Assembly: GCA_012295275.1 (NCBI GenBank) | Contig: CM022665.1 | Location: 43,602,152-43,666,151 of the forward strand | Origin: Chrysomallon squamiferum | Lineage: Eukaryota > Mollusca > Gastropoda > Neomphalida > Peltospiridae | Direction: 5' to 3' | DNA: 64,000 bases | Part shown: in pieces, positions 1 to 11,779 of the stretch | How the letters are laid out: each line of letters begins with the position of its first letter | Position numbering within the stretch: the first letter of the stretch is position 1 | The notes under the pieces: generated by a model | Told to the model about the DNA's origin: nothing | The model's database searches: none | Seen by the model: only the letters and a program-made list of their open reading frames with translations | Program-made: the position numbers and the translations under genes

Positions 1-8
1 GATGTCAT

Positions 9-11
<3 letters not shown>

Positions 12-42
<31 letters not shown>
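12..42. repeat. poly(T) tract, 31 nt
   Basis: Uninterrupted T run near the left edge. It is one of about 25 A or T runs of 20 nt or more in the window. No element body or target duplication can be recognised around it. Confidence 0.95.
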
Positions 43-47
<5 letters not shown>

Positions 48-532
48 TGTCAGTCTGGCTATTGTAAATGGATTTAGTCATTTTTATTTAAATTGTTGAC
101 TCACACTGATGTTTTCATTCAGAAAAGATATGCAAATGTGGGAGGAATATTTTTAATATTTTTTAAAAATTTTTTATCATCTTTGATGTTGTTGATCCTG
201 ATACTTTGGGGTTTTTCTTGAGAAAAAAGAATAAAAACCTGCCACTTAGTTGTGTTTGCTTTAGAAATACTGCTGAGAATTGAGGATCAGAACTGGTTGA
301 GATTTTTAAGAGAGGAAACTTAAGGGTCACATGTAATTCAAAGATAAAGTGATTGACCCTCCATTAATAAAAAAAATAAAAAAAATGATAAGAAATGTTA
401 GTACAAGTGTTCAAATCTGATAGATGACTCTATTTGATATAGTGCAGTCTTAAATGAGGAGACATTTTAGCATAAAGGAGGGGGTAATGAAATGGGTTGG
501 AATTAATAGTTAAATAACCAAAACAAAATTAA

Positions 533-832
533 ATTAAGAATATAAAAAACAAATAAATAATGATAAAAAATGAGTAATGTTAAAAAAAAAAATTAAATAA
601 TAAAAAAAAGTAATAAAAAAAAATAAAATGAAGCAAAAAAAAATGTAATATTAGTAATGATAAAAAAAAAAATTATAAATAAAAAAAAAATTTTTTTAAA
701 TAAATCTTTAAATAATGATAAAAAATGAGTAAAGATAAAAAAATTAATTAAATAATTAATGATTCTAATAACAAAAAAAAAAAAAAAAATTATAAATAAA
801 TAAATAAATCAAGTGGGAAAGTTTGAATCAAA
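533..832. repeat. A-rich low-complexity tract
   Basis: Almost only A and T, made of short A runs separated by TAAT, TTAA and GATAA, ending in (TAAA)n near 795-810. A phrase like ATGATAAAAAATGAGTAA occurs near 560 and near 715, so part of it is probably an internal duplication. No gene is seen in the flanking 43-532 stretch. Confidence 0.8.
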
Positions 833-861
833 TACAAATCTTGCATTTCATTTTGTTTCTA

Positions 862-1020
862 AGACATCAAAAGAAACAAAATGTGAGATGTCTAACAAAA
901 AGGATTGCGAGACGAATAATAAACGAAATGAAAAGTGAGATGCCTAATGTACTGAACACCACAGAGAAAATAAAATTTGAAATTATATAATGGACAAAAT
1001 GAAATTTTACGTCTAATAGA
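862..1020. repeat. weak threefold repeat with GTCTAA core
   Basis: The phrase GAGATGTCTAA (885) recurs as GAGATGCCTAA (937) and, more weakly, as ACGTCTAA (1009), with spacings of about 52 and 69. AGACATC (862-868) is also the reverse complement of GATGTCT. The copies are highly diverged. Short ORFs on the minus strand here carry no recognisable domain. Confidence 0.35.
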
Positions 1021-1247
1021 CCGAATGATATGAAAAAAACAAAACAACTCATAGCTGCATGGTAAAAAAAAAAAAAAAATCAGCAAAGAATCAATGGACC
1101 AACTGTGTTTAACAGAATCGACGGTTTCCAATTCTGGCCTTCGTTTTATGATTAGCATCTTCAAAACCCACGTTAACATTTATAATTTAAAAATAACTGG
1201 AGATTTGCTGTTAGATATTTATTCATTTGTTTGATGACATGGTTTGT

Positions 1248-1282
1248 AAAAAAAAAAAAAAAATAATAATAATAATAATAAT
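1248..1282. repeat. poly(A) followed by (AAT)n
   Basis: An A run of about 16 followed by six AAT units. The stretch 1283-2018 is AT-rich spacer in which I see only T-rich patches (1320-1340, 1790-1803, 1898-1946). Confidence 0.9.
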
Positions 1283-2018
1283 GTCTTACATGCATGAGTA
1301 ATAGAAATTTTTGGTTTGTAATTAGTTTTTTTTTTTTAAAATTGTAATATTTCTTCTGGGAGCCATTTTAGATTATTTATTAATGGAGTCTGTTTTGTTA
1401 CACTTGTGTATCTTTATGATTTCTTTTTTGTTTTTTAAACCTTGAAATAATTGTACTTTTTCCACTACTATTACTAGTAATAATAATAACCACAATTTAA
1501 TGCACTTAAACAACATTTGATCATAAATTGTATTATAGCAAAAACAGTCAAATATTTTAGGATAGCATTACTCTTTTAATAATATTTTTGAATAAAAACG
1601 ATTTTTTTTATCCCACCCATTTCTTTTGATATTAAATTTATATGTGGGTGTTTGAGGACACAGAACCAAAAACTATTATCATAAAACTGAAAAGATTTTG
1701 CACAAAGTACCGGATGTAGTTTTCATCAGGTTACCATTGCACTCTTACATTTGTCATTTCTCATTCACTAATATATTCATTTTTTTTATCATTTTTTTTT
1801 TTTAACCTGTAATATATTCACGTATTTCACCTGATGGTATGCAAAAATAAATTTATCCCCTTTTCCGCTCTTAACAGCATGGCAATAAAAAAAGGGTCTT
1901 TATTTATTTTTTTTATTTTTTTTTTATTTTTATTAAAAAACCTACATAATACAGGATGTGGCCCTTAACTAACAAAATTGCGCAGCTTATCTTCACAAAT
2001 GCAAATGAAAGGGTCATT

Positions 2019-2044
2019 AAAAAAAAAAAAAAAAAAAAAAAAAA
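2019..2044. repeat. poly(A) tract, 26 nt
   Basis: Pure A run. A matching poly(T) run lies 225 bp downstream (2270-2290), and the sequence between them is of balanced composition. No matching direct or inverted flanks were found. Confidence 0.95.
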
Positions 2045-2269
2045 GGTGCAGAAATCTTGACGTGATTTATTGGATATCTGAACAAACAGAATGAATGAAA
2101 ATGAAGAACTCTTCTTTTACAACCTGCAGTATGAATCTGAGGGTGATAAGCGACTTTAATCTCAAGAGGGTGTGTCCATGTCAAATGAGCTTGTCTGTCC
2201 CAGTCTGTGCATAATGCGTTAGTGATAGTGTGGTGCATTTCTCAGCAGAAGTAGTGCAAGTGTCCTCCA

Positions 2270-2290
2270 TTTTTTTTTTTTTTTTTTTTT
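2270..2290. repeat. poly(T) tract, 21 nt
   Basis: Pure T run. It is preceded by CCTCCA, similar to the CATCCA that precedes the first poly(T) of the window, but the shared flank is too short to define an element. Confidence 0.95.
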
Positions 2291-4848
2291 GTCAGAGCGA
2301 GTTCACCAGGGTTCTGATCAGGGAGGAGGAGGTGTCAAGGTCAAGCAGTTTGTAAAGTAATCCCCTAACAACTGATTCAAACTGTTCTATTTAAAAAAAT
2401 AATAACAACACATTTTTTTTTTTTAAATTAAGTTTAAAAACAAATATTTATGAAACAAAAACAAATAAAAAAGTAAAATAAATAAATTGAATGAATGAAT
2501 CAATGAAGAAGTAAGGTAAAGTATGAATAAAGAAATCTCACAAGGAAGACTGAGAAAAAGAAAGATCGAGAAAGAGATAGAGTTTAGAAACAAAAATTAA
2601 AGAAAAAAATGATGAGAAAATTCAGACAGAGAAAGCTCAAACATGAGACAGAAGAAGAGTAAAGGCAAAAAATAAAATAAATGTCTAACATACAGAAGAG
2701 AGAAGAGCTACAAAAAATAACAGAGATCTCATCATTATTTTCTTTCCGATATTAACAATGATGTGTTACTTTTAACATCATCTTTAGCTTCAAACATAAA
2801 GGACATTTTGCATACGAGATACAGTCAGCATTGTGAGCTTTTTCTAAATACATTTTTTTCCCCATTTTACAATAGAAGACACACTGGTGATCAGTTCTGG
2901 CATATACTCCATTAGACAGGAAAATGACATCTTTTTCTTTATCTATTCCACTGCAGTGTTCTCATGCGAACATGTTCAGATACAAGGCTATTGTAAGACA
3001 GATTGTAAAGCCTGATAACTAAATTTTTCTCTCTCATAAAGGATGATCACCATTATCACGTGTATGTCATGTTTTTCAAAACATTTCTTCCACCATATCT
3101 CGAGGATTGAATAAGATGTTGATACTTGGCTGCCCATACAATTACAGTGATGGAAAACATGTTATTGGCAAGCCCATCATTTTGAAGGTCGAAATCCTTG
3201 AGGGACGGACTGTGATGTGTAAACACAGAATAATCAGTCCTGTTGATTTTCCAGTCCAGTGTGTGGACAAAAAACAATCACTGACCAAAAACAAATTTAA
3301 AAATAAAAATCGTTACCATGAGAACAGTTTAAAAAAAAAAAAAAAAAAAGGTGTATTTAAGATCCCCAAACTGTTATATACAGACAATACTGACAAACAG
3401 CATTTAGGAAAATCATACTAAGTTTATTAATGGTTTAAAAAGTTTTTTTATAATTTATTTGGAAGGCAGGACCATACAACAGGACTGTATGATTTTATGA
3501 ATAATACTAATGACAATAAAATAATAATAATAAAAAAAAATAATTCTTAGATTATTTATTTGGTTTCACAAAGATTTTACAGACTGACAATTAATACTTC
3601 TGGAAAAATCCATCAACAAAATATTTACAATGATAAGGTCCGTTCAAAATGATAGATGTTTCAAAGACGATCAAGACCACTCGACTCAGATTATTATTAG
3701 CAAAACCTTTAATCACTAAGATTATCCGTTTAGAATTACTGAAGTAACTCATTGTGTTTCTGCTCATGTTCCAGGTAGGGCAATCATGAAAGTTTTGTAC
3801 TTTTCACAGATGCAGTGAAGCAATCAATAGGTGACACACACAACTGCATTGTCAAACTCTTCCAGTCTTTTGTACCACTGTATTACTATTGGTTTCTGAA
3901 ATGCTCGTTGTGTCAACAAACGTCCAGCAGACTGCGTCTGATAATGGACAGACATATTTTTAAAGATTTTTACATGTACAAATACGCTTATCGGCAGGTT
4001 TGTGATCGTGTTCGTGTGGGTCATTGTCCTGGCTGGACTCCTACTACTGGATCAATTAAACTGACCTCTCGTTTTCTACTGCGTATCAGATACACTTTTT
4101 TTTTTCTTCATATAATCATTTCATCCTGTCGAATCACATGAACAAACACCATTATGGTGCTTTAATAAACTCTGCTGCTGAGTAATATTTTAAAATGGAA
4201 AAGCATGGAAATAAAACAGTATTTAGGAAATTAACATGTTTAACTCAATTCTAAATTCATTGTTTTTCTCTTTTCATTTGCTGCCACACTAACACATTAG
4301 GGCCAATCATGGCAATAAAGGATGTCAACCTCTGCTGCTCATTTTCTCAAATCTTTGCATCCAAACTTTTCTAGTGTTGTTTTCACTGTCCAGAAGTTTC
4401 AAAGATATATGCATTTCTGCAGTGTTGACACAAGTTATTTAATAAATGAATACAATGAGAAAAAAGGAAAAAAACCTATAGAATTTATTAATGTTGTAAC
4501 TCAATCAGCATTTGTCTATTTCATTTGATTGTTCCACATTTCAAGAAGTGGGCACAAAAGTAAATGGTGCCAACCAGCTAAAATCTTTTGTGCTAATATA
4601 TCTGTGTCCTTTCTTATCATTCTTTATGGACACAAATGCAAAGCATCAACATCAGTGTTTTTACAAATAGTCTTAAAAATGTCTTCACAATAAACAGAAA
4701 CCATAGTAAAATGAATATAAATGGAACCAAATGCTTAATTTCATAGAAAAAAGGATATACACTAAATTTTGCAACAATTTAATATTGAAAAAAATACTGA
4801 TACATCCATCTTGTTATTAAAAAATTATTTATCTATGGTTGTTATTCA

Positions 4849-4850
<2 letters not shown>
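2291..4850. other. AT-rich spacer, no gene seen
   Basis: Ordinary AT-rich sequence with short A or T runs (3331-3349, 4098-4105) and small AAT clusters (3522-3542). The longest forward frame, 3107-3421, is 104 codons, has no recognisable domain and ends in a lysine run made by poly(A), so I do not call it a gene. Confidence 0.6.

Positions 4851-4851
<1 letters not shown>

Positions 4852-4893
<42 letters not shown>
4852..4893. repeat. (TG)n microsatellite
   Basis: About 21 perfect TG units. Frames through it encode only alternating Cys-Val. Confidence 0.98.
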
Positions 4894-4894
<1 letters not shown>

Positions 4895-5049
4895 CAGGAT
4901 GACAGTAACAGGTGCTCCACAGTCTACTGTTTACTTATTCCACCTGATTACATCCAGTGTCCACACTTCAACTCTGGCTGTTCCCAAATATTGTGTTCAC
5001 TTTATCACCGATCTGACAACAGCATCCACTGAACTTCATGCTACTCTGT

Positions 5050-5217
5050 GGCAGCCTTTGTGATGAGATCGCAACATAACAACTAGTGATTCTGAGCTAA
5101 TACTCCAACATGGCAGCCATAGTGATCAGATCATGATTGCAACATAATCACTAGTCTCGCCGATTCTGAGCTAATATGGCATCCATAGTGATCAGATCAT
5201 GATTATAACAATTGGTC
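5050..5217. repeat. minisatellite, about 61-66 bp unit, 2.6 copies
   Basis: Three successive units start with TGGCAGCC or TGGCATCC at 5050, 5111 and 5177. They share GTGATCAGATCATGATT (complete in units 2 and 3), CAACATAA, and CACTAG followed by GATTCTGAGCTAAT. Units 2 and 3 are close to identical and unit 1 is more diverged. The GATCAGATCATGATT stretch is itself rich in overlapping short dyads. Confidence 0.85.
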
Positions 5218-5300
5218 TTATTTTAGATAAAGTCCTAAGAGTAAATGAAGCTTGTTAGGAATATACCAGAATACATTAACAGAAAGAATAAATAAATTTT

Positions 5301-5328
5301 TGTGTGTGTGTGTGTGTGTTTGTGTGTC
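5301..5328. repeat. (TG)n short microsatellite
   Basis: Imperfect TG array interrupted by TTTG, following AATAAATAAATTTTT. Confidence 0.9.
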
Positions 5329-5484
5329 TTATGATAGTTGAAAAGAAAGAAACTACTATGATTTGCAAAGATCCTCTTATTGAAGGATTAATAAGAGATA
5401 TTTTATTTTACAGTTTCCCATAGCAGGAAAGTGTATACTACAATACTGGATAAACCTTATTATGGATCTTATGGTGGAATTATG

Positions 5485-5590
5485 ATCTTGGACTCACAGG
5501 TGTACTACAGAGGATTGACCTTGTGGCCTACCATCCCTCAATCTTGCATTTTAACCACTGATTTAGACTCTTCCTGCATTGAAAGCCACT
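5485..5590 (-). mobile_element. tRNA-like SINE head remnant (candidate)
   Basis: On the minus strand TAAATCAGTGG (5565-5555) resembles a Pol III A box and AGGTCAATCCT (5521-5511) resembles a B box. The distance from A-box start to B-box end is about 54 nt, as in a tRNA. That tRNA-derived SINEs use these internal promoters is established; that this is one is inference from motif and spacing. No body or A tail can be delimited. Confidence 0.35.
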
Positions 5591-6740
5591 GAACTGAACT
5601 TGATGTATAAGAAAAAGATCAAAAAGTACTGCAATGTGTGCATGAATACAGCAGTTAAATTAGATTTTTATTTCAGACTTCAGTAAATATAGCATTAAGT
5701 TAAGTGAAGTGCTCCAAAAGCCTTTCATATCAAATACACATCCTTCAAAGGTACAGGGCTTAATACCATCCATTTCACTTGTGGAAATTTAAAATTATTA
5801 GCCGACTAAAACTATTATCCCTTTTTCAAAAAAAAAAAAAAAGGGGAGGGATATAAAAAAAAGAAGAAAAAAAGTTAATGACAATGTATACATCTTAAAT
5901 TGTCAGAAGTAAATATAGTCCTTTGATATTTGAAATTCTATTACACTTAAAAGGCAACCATCATTTTTCTCCTTTATCCTAGTTTGAATTTCAAACACTA
6001 CAAAAGGTGTCCCTTAATTATTACTCTCAGTATACTTTTCTTCATTATCACAGAAATGCAGATATACTTACTGCATTGTAATAAATTTAGCATTATGTTC
6101 TTTTTATAGGCTGTTTTGTGTGACCAGAATATGCCAATTCAAATATGGAACAATATGGCATGATCAGGTGTGTTGAGTATTAATTAAGGCTACAGGTATG
6201 TCAATGCATATGATAACCTTTCATAACAGCAACGAAGTGCCAGAGACAGGTAACACACAGGTAGTTTTTTTTTTTTTTCTACCTGTATAAATAGAAGAGA
6301 ACAGGTATGTCACAGCATATTTTAACATTCCTTTCTAGGGTTACGGTTTGTGTTTGTTGTTGTTTTCAATATGTTTGTGTGTCTGTGTGTGTGCTAAAAC
6401 CACTGGTTTCACTGAGTTTAACACAACTCACGCAGTACTTTGAATGAGAGAGTAAAAATAATTATTATTATTTATACCTTTTTGCATTCATGGGCGTTTT
6501 GATTTTTAGTTTTATTAGTCAACAGAAATATATTATTTAAAGCCACTTCTGCACCTGTTTTATCTTAATACTTACAATTATGCTTATCACTAAACAATAA
6601 CTGAGTTTTTATATATATTTTCTTGCAGAGGAGAAATAACTTACCAGTCTTAGATAAATCTACATTATTATAATGTATTATAAAACAAGCTTGGAATGGG
6701 AAAGTCTGGAAGGGGAATCGTAAAGCTACCTCAATTTACT
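5591..6740. other. AT-rich spacer, no gene seen
   Basis: Contains a poly(A) run (5828-5842), a purine-rich patch to 5875, and two phrases beginning ACAGGTATGTCA, followed closely by GCATAT, near 6193 and 6301, a weak diverged duplication. A short T run sits at 6267-6279. I see no coding signal. Confidence 0.6.
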
Positions 6741-6755
6741 AAAAAATAATAATAA

Positions 6756-6791
<36 letters not shown>

Positions 6792-6824
6792 TAATAATAA
6801 AATAATAAATAAATAAATAAATAA
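6741..6824. repeat. (AAT)n/(AAAT)n microsatellite
   Basis: About 84 bp of AAT units with AAAAT interruptions grading into AAAT units. Confidence 0.95.
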
Positions 6825-7216
6825 ACTCTCAAATTTACAATACCGTTACCTTATCATCTGTTGTGAATTTACATAAAAATTAAACCAATTAGCGTCACTT
6901 TCACTTAATCAAGTTAATGTTAATCATTTTATTTAGTTATAAAAACTATTGACTTTTCTTATCAATTCGTCCTGTTAAAATTGTTTTTCCTTAAAATACT
7001 CAGACACACCATCTGTCACATAATTGTCTAAGTGTCATTTTCAAGATCAAATATTAGACATTATTTGTATCTCATTACAAAATTTAGGTTCTCCATAAAA
7101 TCACAATTTTCTATTCTTTACCATCAGAAAATTTCATTCAGCTTAATATTAAACTTTACTTTTTCTAATCTATGGCACTCTGTTCTTCAGAAATTTTGAT
7201 ATGACAGTACGGATGT

Positions 7217-7260
7217 AAAAAAAAAAAAAAAAAAATAAAATAAAAAAGAATAAAAATAAA
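7217..7260. repeat. poly(A) and A-rich tail
   Basis: An A run of 19 followed by TAAAA-type units. Confidence 0.9.
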
Positions 7261-7379
7261 CTCTGATATTGACACATTGTTTAGAAACAACTATAATGAC
7301 AGCAAGTTTGACAATACTGCCCCCACCGAACTCGTACTGCCATTGAAAACGAAAAGTAGTCCTACAAACAAGTAATTGC

Positions 7380-7770
7380 CGTAAAGTTGCCACTTATCAT
7401 ATCTCCATATTTATACCGGCCTCTCCATTTTTGGCTTTCCTTTTAGCCTGTTTAATGATTTACCCAACTGGAGTACTAAATAAAGAAGATAAATAGTGTC
7501 CTTTCAAAGACCGTCAATGCGGATGTAAATCGGTGTGTGGCGTGTCCAAAAGTCGCGGGTCCTTCAGCCGACCAACTTCCTGTTTGTCATTATGCGAACT
7601 TTTCGTTCCTGTTATTCATAGTGATGTGAAAGTATGAACAGGACGACCCATTAGAAATGTAATTTCCCTTATCAGTAAGTTTCCTATTCATCATAGCATG
7701 GCTGGTACACTTAACTTAATGACCCTTTTCTTGTGAGAAGCCTGCTTATAAAATAGAATCGCGCAGAAAC
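7380..7770. promoter_or_regulatory. balanced, CpG-bearing block; candidate regulatory element
   Basis: This block stands out from its AT-rich surroundings by its balanced composition and local CpG density, for example around 7515-7580. CCATTTTTGG at 7425-7434 fits the SRF CArG consensus CC(A/T)6GG exactly, and CCATATTTATACCGG lies just upstream. No ORF of note is present. Calling it regulatory is inference; conservation would have to be tested. Confidence 0.3.
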
Positions 7771-7799
7771 AATTTCGTATCGCATTTTTAACGATTTCA

Positions 7800-7932
7800 G
7801 ATTTATTTGTTTATTTATTTATTTACTTTTTTATTTAAACATCTTATTTGAAATATTAATATTTATTATTATTATTATTATTCAATTTTAGGTATTAATT
7901 TTTTATTATTATTATTATTTTTTTTTTTTAAA
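7800..7932. repeat. (TTTA)n, (TTA)n and poly(T) cluster
   Basis: TTTA units at 7801-7830, TTA units at 7862-7882 and 7904-7919, then a T run. Confidence 0.85.
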
Positions 7933-8082
7933 GAAATTTATAAAGTACAATACATGTTAATAAATGCCGCTGATGCACTCATAACACGAGTAAGTTAACA
8001 TTAAATTTAACGCTTAGAAATTTAATCCAATTTTGTTTGTCTCTTTTTTTTCACTTTTAAAACATCAAGTTTTAGGCTTTTG

Positions 8083-8083
8083 T

Positions 8084-8120
<37 letters not shown>

Positions 8121-8146
8121 ACTACTACTACTACTACTACTACTAC
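8083..8146. repeat. compound (TAC)n(TGC)n(TAC)n trinucleotide array
   Basis: About 64 bp with TAC units, then about nine TGC (CTG-type) units, then about nine TAC units. A related (TAC)n array lies at 61.6 kb. Only single-base changes separate the two unit types, which suggests a TAC array invaded by expansion of a TGC variant. Confidence 0.95.
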
Positions 8147-8648
8147 ATATCTTTCATTATTACTATTTGTAAATATTTTTTCAATTAATTTATTTTTATT
8201 TTCTCATGAACACTTAGTCATAACTAATTTAATAAATATGATTATATCCATTGTTTGATAATATATTATGAGTTGTACCACTATCATCAAGATTTAACAC
8301 TATACCGAACAAAAATAATTAAGGATCAAGAAATTACAAAGGATATAAATTTATAACACAGAAAAACATAATTATTTGTTGACAAACTTCATACTCTGGC
8401 ATGAATTTTATGTTTTTATTATGACAGATATTAACTACAAAGAATACAAACTCACCAAAATAATTGAAGAGATTATTCCGTGATCCACAATTTTTTTATT
8501 TTGGTATACTTACTGGCAATAGTTCAGTGGATGATTCAGTGTGTGCCACTTGAAAATTATGAATCAGTCTGAAGTCATAAACTTAATCTCCTTGAGATGA
8601 CCTCTTTTGTTTTCCCTTTTCCAAGTATTTCAAGTGAAGAATTGTTTT

Positions 8649-8748
8649 TATGTGTGTACATAGGTAGGTAGATGTTCATATGTGTGTATGTGTGTATATA
8701 TTTCTGCAGGTGTAAATATATTTGTCTGACTATATATGTACACACATA
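8649..8748. repeat. inverted repeat, 14-bp arms
   Basis: Arms at 8649-8662 and 8735-8748 are perfect reverse complements (TATGTGTGTACATA on the left) around a 72-nt spacer. The arms are TG/CA-rich, so chance or microsatellite origin is possible. Confidence 0.6.
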
Positions 8749-8891
8749 GAAATTACAAATTTAATGAACATCCTTTACTCAACATTTTATGGTATTACAT
8801 TGATACATTTTTTATCATCACTACATTAACAATTTAAAAAATACACAGGTATGTATATATATATCTGTTTTATTATCTGAAGAGTCTTGTT

Positions 8892-8954
8892 CAGTGCTCT
8901 CCCTTATTCAGAGCTCTTTAGTTTGTTGAGGTAGAATTGGAACTGAGAGCACTG
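8892..8954. repeat. inverted repeat, 10-bp arms, with internal palindrome
   Basis: CAGTGCTCTC (8892-8901) and GAGAGCACTG (8945-8954) are perfect inverted copies. Between them AGAGCTCT (8910-8917) is an 8-bp palindrome that resembles the arm ends. The sequence is not simple, so this is less likely to be chance than the TG-rich dyads nearby. Confidence 0.6.
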
Positions 8955-9741
8955 TGTGTAATAATCCCAGCTTCATGACAAACTCAGCCCAACTTATCCT
9001 TACCAGAGATTAAATCGGATAATAATTTTCCCCCTCGTTTTCTGTTTTTTTGAAATAGTGGGTTATTATTTACAACTGACCATAGCAAAATGTTTTGCAT
9101 AATCTTTACTCCATGTTGCAGGTAATCTTGTAATCTGTTTGTGGCAGGTATTAGAAATAATTACCTCATTTAATCTTATTAATGTACTTTGCACCCACTT
9201 CTGATGGGTACCTCTCCCTCCTCAAGTGTTTGCAGTTAGATTATGGTGTTCATATTACACTATATTGTAAGATTATTTTCTTACTATATTTTTTTTTTAT
9301 AAAAAGAAAAAATGATAAAGAAAATACATTGTAAACAACAACAGTTGTTTTCCAGTAATATAGCAGCATGTGAGAAAATAAATATTCTGTAGTAAATAAA
9401 GTTAATGTGTATATAATAAAAATGAGAATACCAGAGTTTTAAAGGGCTTGAAAGATTTTCAAAAATGAAAATTTTGATTTTCCTGTTTATATGCATCTGT
9501 TTAATTGTAATTTCTGTCCATCTTTCTATCGGTCTGTTTCTCTCTAAGTTTCTCAGTGTACATACAGGTAAGTGTTTGGTAAACAAGTTGACATACTACG
9601 AGTATTGTAGTTTGCTGTTTAATCACGTATCTTCAGATTAATACAGATAGTTTATCTTTGTGAATGTCTGCCAACTATCAGTGTGTCATCTTATATCTTT
9701 ATTCTTTTTCTGTAATTGCTTTCTTGTCTGTCTGTCAGACC

Positions 9742-9742
<1 letters not shown>
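8955..9742. other. AT-rich spacer, no gene seen
   Basis: No repeats of note. A minus-strand frame at 9284-9586 (100 codons) has no recognisable domain and AT-driven composition. Confidence 0.55.

Positions 9743-9804
<62 letters not shown>
9743..9804. repeat. compound (TC)n(AC)n microsatellite
   Basis: About 15 TC units joined directly to 16 AC units. The same join occurs at 15.24 kb. Confidence 0.98.
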
Positions 9805-9806
<2 letters not shown>

Positions 9807-10006
9807 CCATTTAATCTCTCTGTAGGTAAATATGTATTTTGTTAATGGTGTGTAACTATGAAATTATATCCGTCTGCTTAATTTTTTTTCATCAATCGTG
9901 ACTCTCTGTACATTGCTTTAAAACAGGTGTGCCTGTAATTCAGACTGTATATATATTTCAGGGTTTACTTTTACACACTGTCCCACATATTCAGTTTCAC
10001 ACACTC

Positions 10007-10030
10007 GCACACACACACACACTCACACAC
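10007..10030. repeat. short (CA)n
   Basis: Imperfect CA array with CT and GC interruptions. Confidence 0.8.
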
Positions 10031-10404
10031 CGATATTTTAAGGTAGGTGTTTTATTTCTTCTAAAAGGTTATACTAAGAATATTTGGTTTTTTACTAAGA
10101 CATTCACAGAAGTAATGCATGGCGACATCAGCTGATATCATGTTAAAACTAAAACGTGATTGATTCCCACAGATTTGTGTGTACAGCACTCCAAGTGCTG
10201 AAGAGTATTCTGCCACATGGACTGACACAGATTAGGTGGGGGGGAGGTGTTTTTCGCTTTTTCCCTCCCCCCTCCATGGAGGTGACTGACCTGCCTCTCT
10301 TACTGTGGCTGTTTGTTGTCCAGTAGTGTGATGTGGTTGTTGAATACAGCCAGTTTTCATTATCACATTCACCCCGTTTTTTTTTTTCACTTGTTCAGTT
10401 CCAG

Positions 10405-10930
10405 CGATTTCTTTACCTCCCACGTTTGAAGATCTTGATTACCCCCGAGTTCCTTTACAAATGTATAAACAGTGTTAAACATTATCTGTTTTTACATTCT
10501 TCCATCTTCCTCGAGTTTTCTTCGCCTCTTGTGTTTGAAGATCCGACTGTAAACGATGTGCTCAATAACTGATTTCTTTATCTCCTTTCTGAAGACCTGC
10601 GTTACCCAATATTCCATACAATTACCCAAAGTCCTTATCTGTTTTTAAATTCCTCCTTTTTTTCTTTTGTTATGGTCACCAAGTCCTTTATGCTCCTGCT
10701 TCGAGGATCTGTATTACCCAATATTCCAGTACAATTACAAAATGGTCCTTTTGTGCGTCATGGACAGAGACTTCTTTATCTTCTGTTTTTGAAGATCCAT
10801 ATTACCCAACAGTCCTATTCCACTGCAGACGATCCTTTTCTCCCACCTCTGTTGTAAAAAATGCACTAATTTCTTTACCTCACTGGCTGAAGATTCGGAT
10901 TATCCAATGTTGCAGTATACTGTGCTGTTC
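10405..10930. repeat. degenerate tandem array, about 54-112 bp spacing, six units
   Basis: Six units share TTTCTTTA(T/C)CTCC, then GAAGATC, then TTACCCAATATTCC and a GTCCTT or AATTAC phrase. The GAAGAT-like anchors are at 10428, 10537, 10591, 10703, 10791 and 10889. Spacing varies because segments are lost in some units. The units are old and strongly diverged, and ORFs across them (10333-10572, 10672-10857) simply reflect the repeat. A SINE-like sequence follows directly at 10.96 kb. Confidence 0.75.
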
Positions 10931-10959
10931 AAGCCTTTACCCATAAATCCTGTCAGTTC

Positions 10960-11095
10960 TTGACCAGGGATCAGTGGATGAGATCAGTGTGTGTAACCCG
11001 GGTGTAACAGTCCGGGTATTATCCCTGCCCCGCATGCTGAGATGGGTGTGTCCTTGGGTAATGGTGGGACCTCCTGGTGTGATTGTTTTCTACTG
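10960..11095 (+). mobile_element. tRNA-derived SINE remnant (candidate)
   Basis: GGGATCAGTGG (10967-10977) resembles an A box and GGTATTATCCC (11025-11035) a B box. They are 13 bp downstream of GTGTCCTTGGGTAA (11048-11061), a phrase like the post-tRNA region known from many SINEs. The A-to-B span (69 nt) is longer than in most tRNAs, so there may be an insertion or a long variable arm. Nested dyads are present (ACCCGG 10996-11001 with CCGGGT 11022-11027; CAGGGAT 10965-10971 with ATCCCTG 11031-11037). A poly(A) run at 11254 may or may not be its tail. Confidence 0.4.
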
Positions 11096-11253
11096 CTTAC
11101 ATCACTGCTTACGTGGAGCACTTGTAGAGCAAAGTAATTCCTGCTAATCTGTCATTGTTAACTTTCCATCTTTGGTGATTCGTGGGTGGGTCAACAAATT
11201 CATTGTATTACGTCATTACATTTGAAGAGAAATATTCATTTTAAGAAAAATTC

Positions 11254-11278
11254 AAAAAAAAAAAAAAAATAAAAAAAA
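11254..11278. repeat. poly(A) tract
   Basis: An A run of about 16, then T and eight more A. The stretch 11279-11736 shows only a short (AT)n at 11388-11402 and no gene. Confidence 0.9.
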
Positions 11279-11735
11279 GGAATATTTGCTATTAAATTGT
11301 TTCCATGATGTTTAAAATACAAGACAACTGTAAAAATTGCATTGACATTAAAATCTCACCTTCAGTCCTCTCTGATACCTTATTCATATATATATATATA
11401 TTTTTAATTCTTTTGTAAAGGAGTTTGTGTAATATGTTTGGTTAATGAAACAAAAGTAAAAAGAAAGAAAGAGAATGGAAGAAGACAGGAAGGATCTTCT
11501 TTTGGCTCTTTCCTGTTCAGTCATTGTTTCTGTGTAGGTCAATGGTTGTTGTATATGGTGTCATAACTATAGAAAAACACATTTAATAGCACCTTTGTTG
11601 TTAATAGAGTTGTAGTAGCCGATGCTTCTTGAAAACCCTGCTGGGCAGCAAATAACTACTGTTACCTAAAATTAATGTTAAAAAATATATATATTGTGGG
11701 TTTTATGTTATTTAACTAGTTTGTAGTTCATTTGG

Positions 11736-11736
<1 letters not shown>

Positions 11737-11777
<41 letters not shown>
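11737..11777. repeat. (TG)n microsatellite
   Basis: About 20 perfect TG units. Confidence 0.98.

Positions 11778-11779
<2 letters not shown>

Noticed and set aside
3107-3421. 104-codon forward frame
   Set aside because: Ends in a poly(A)-coded Lys run; no domain; AT-rich spacer on both sides.
8649-8748. 14-bp inverted repeat as a transposon end
   Set aside because: Arms are TG/CA-rich and adjoin similar TGTGTATG sequence, so chance is likely.
8892-9005. Minus-strand tRNA-like reading near GGCTGAGTTTG and AGTTCCAATTC
   Set aside because: Box spacing is a few bases too long and the box matches are weak.
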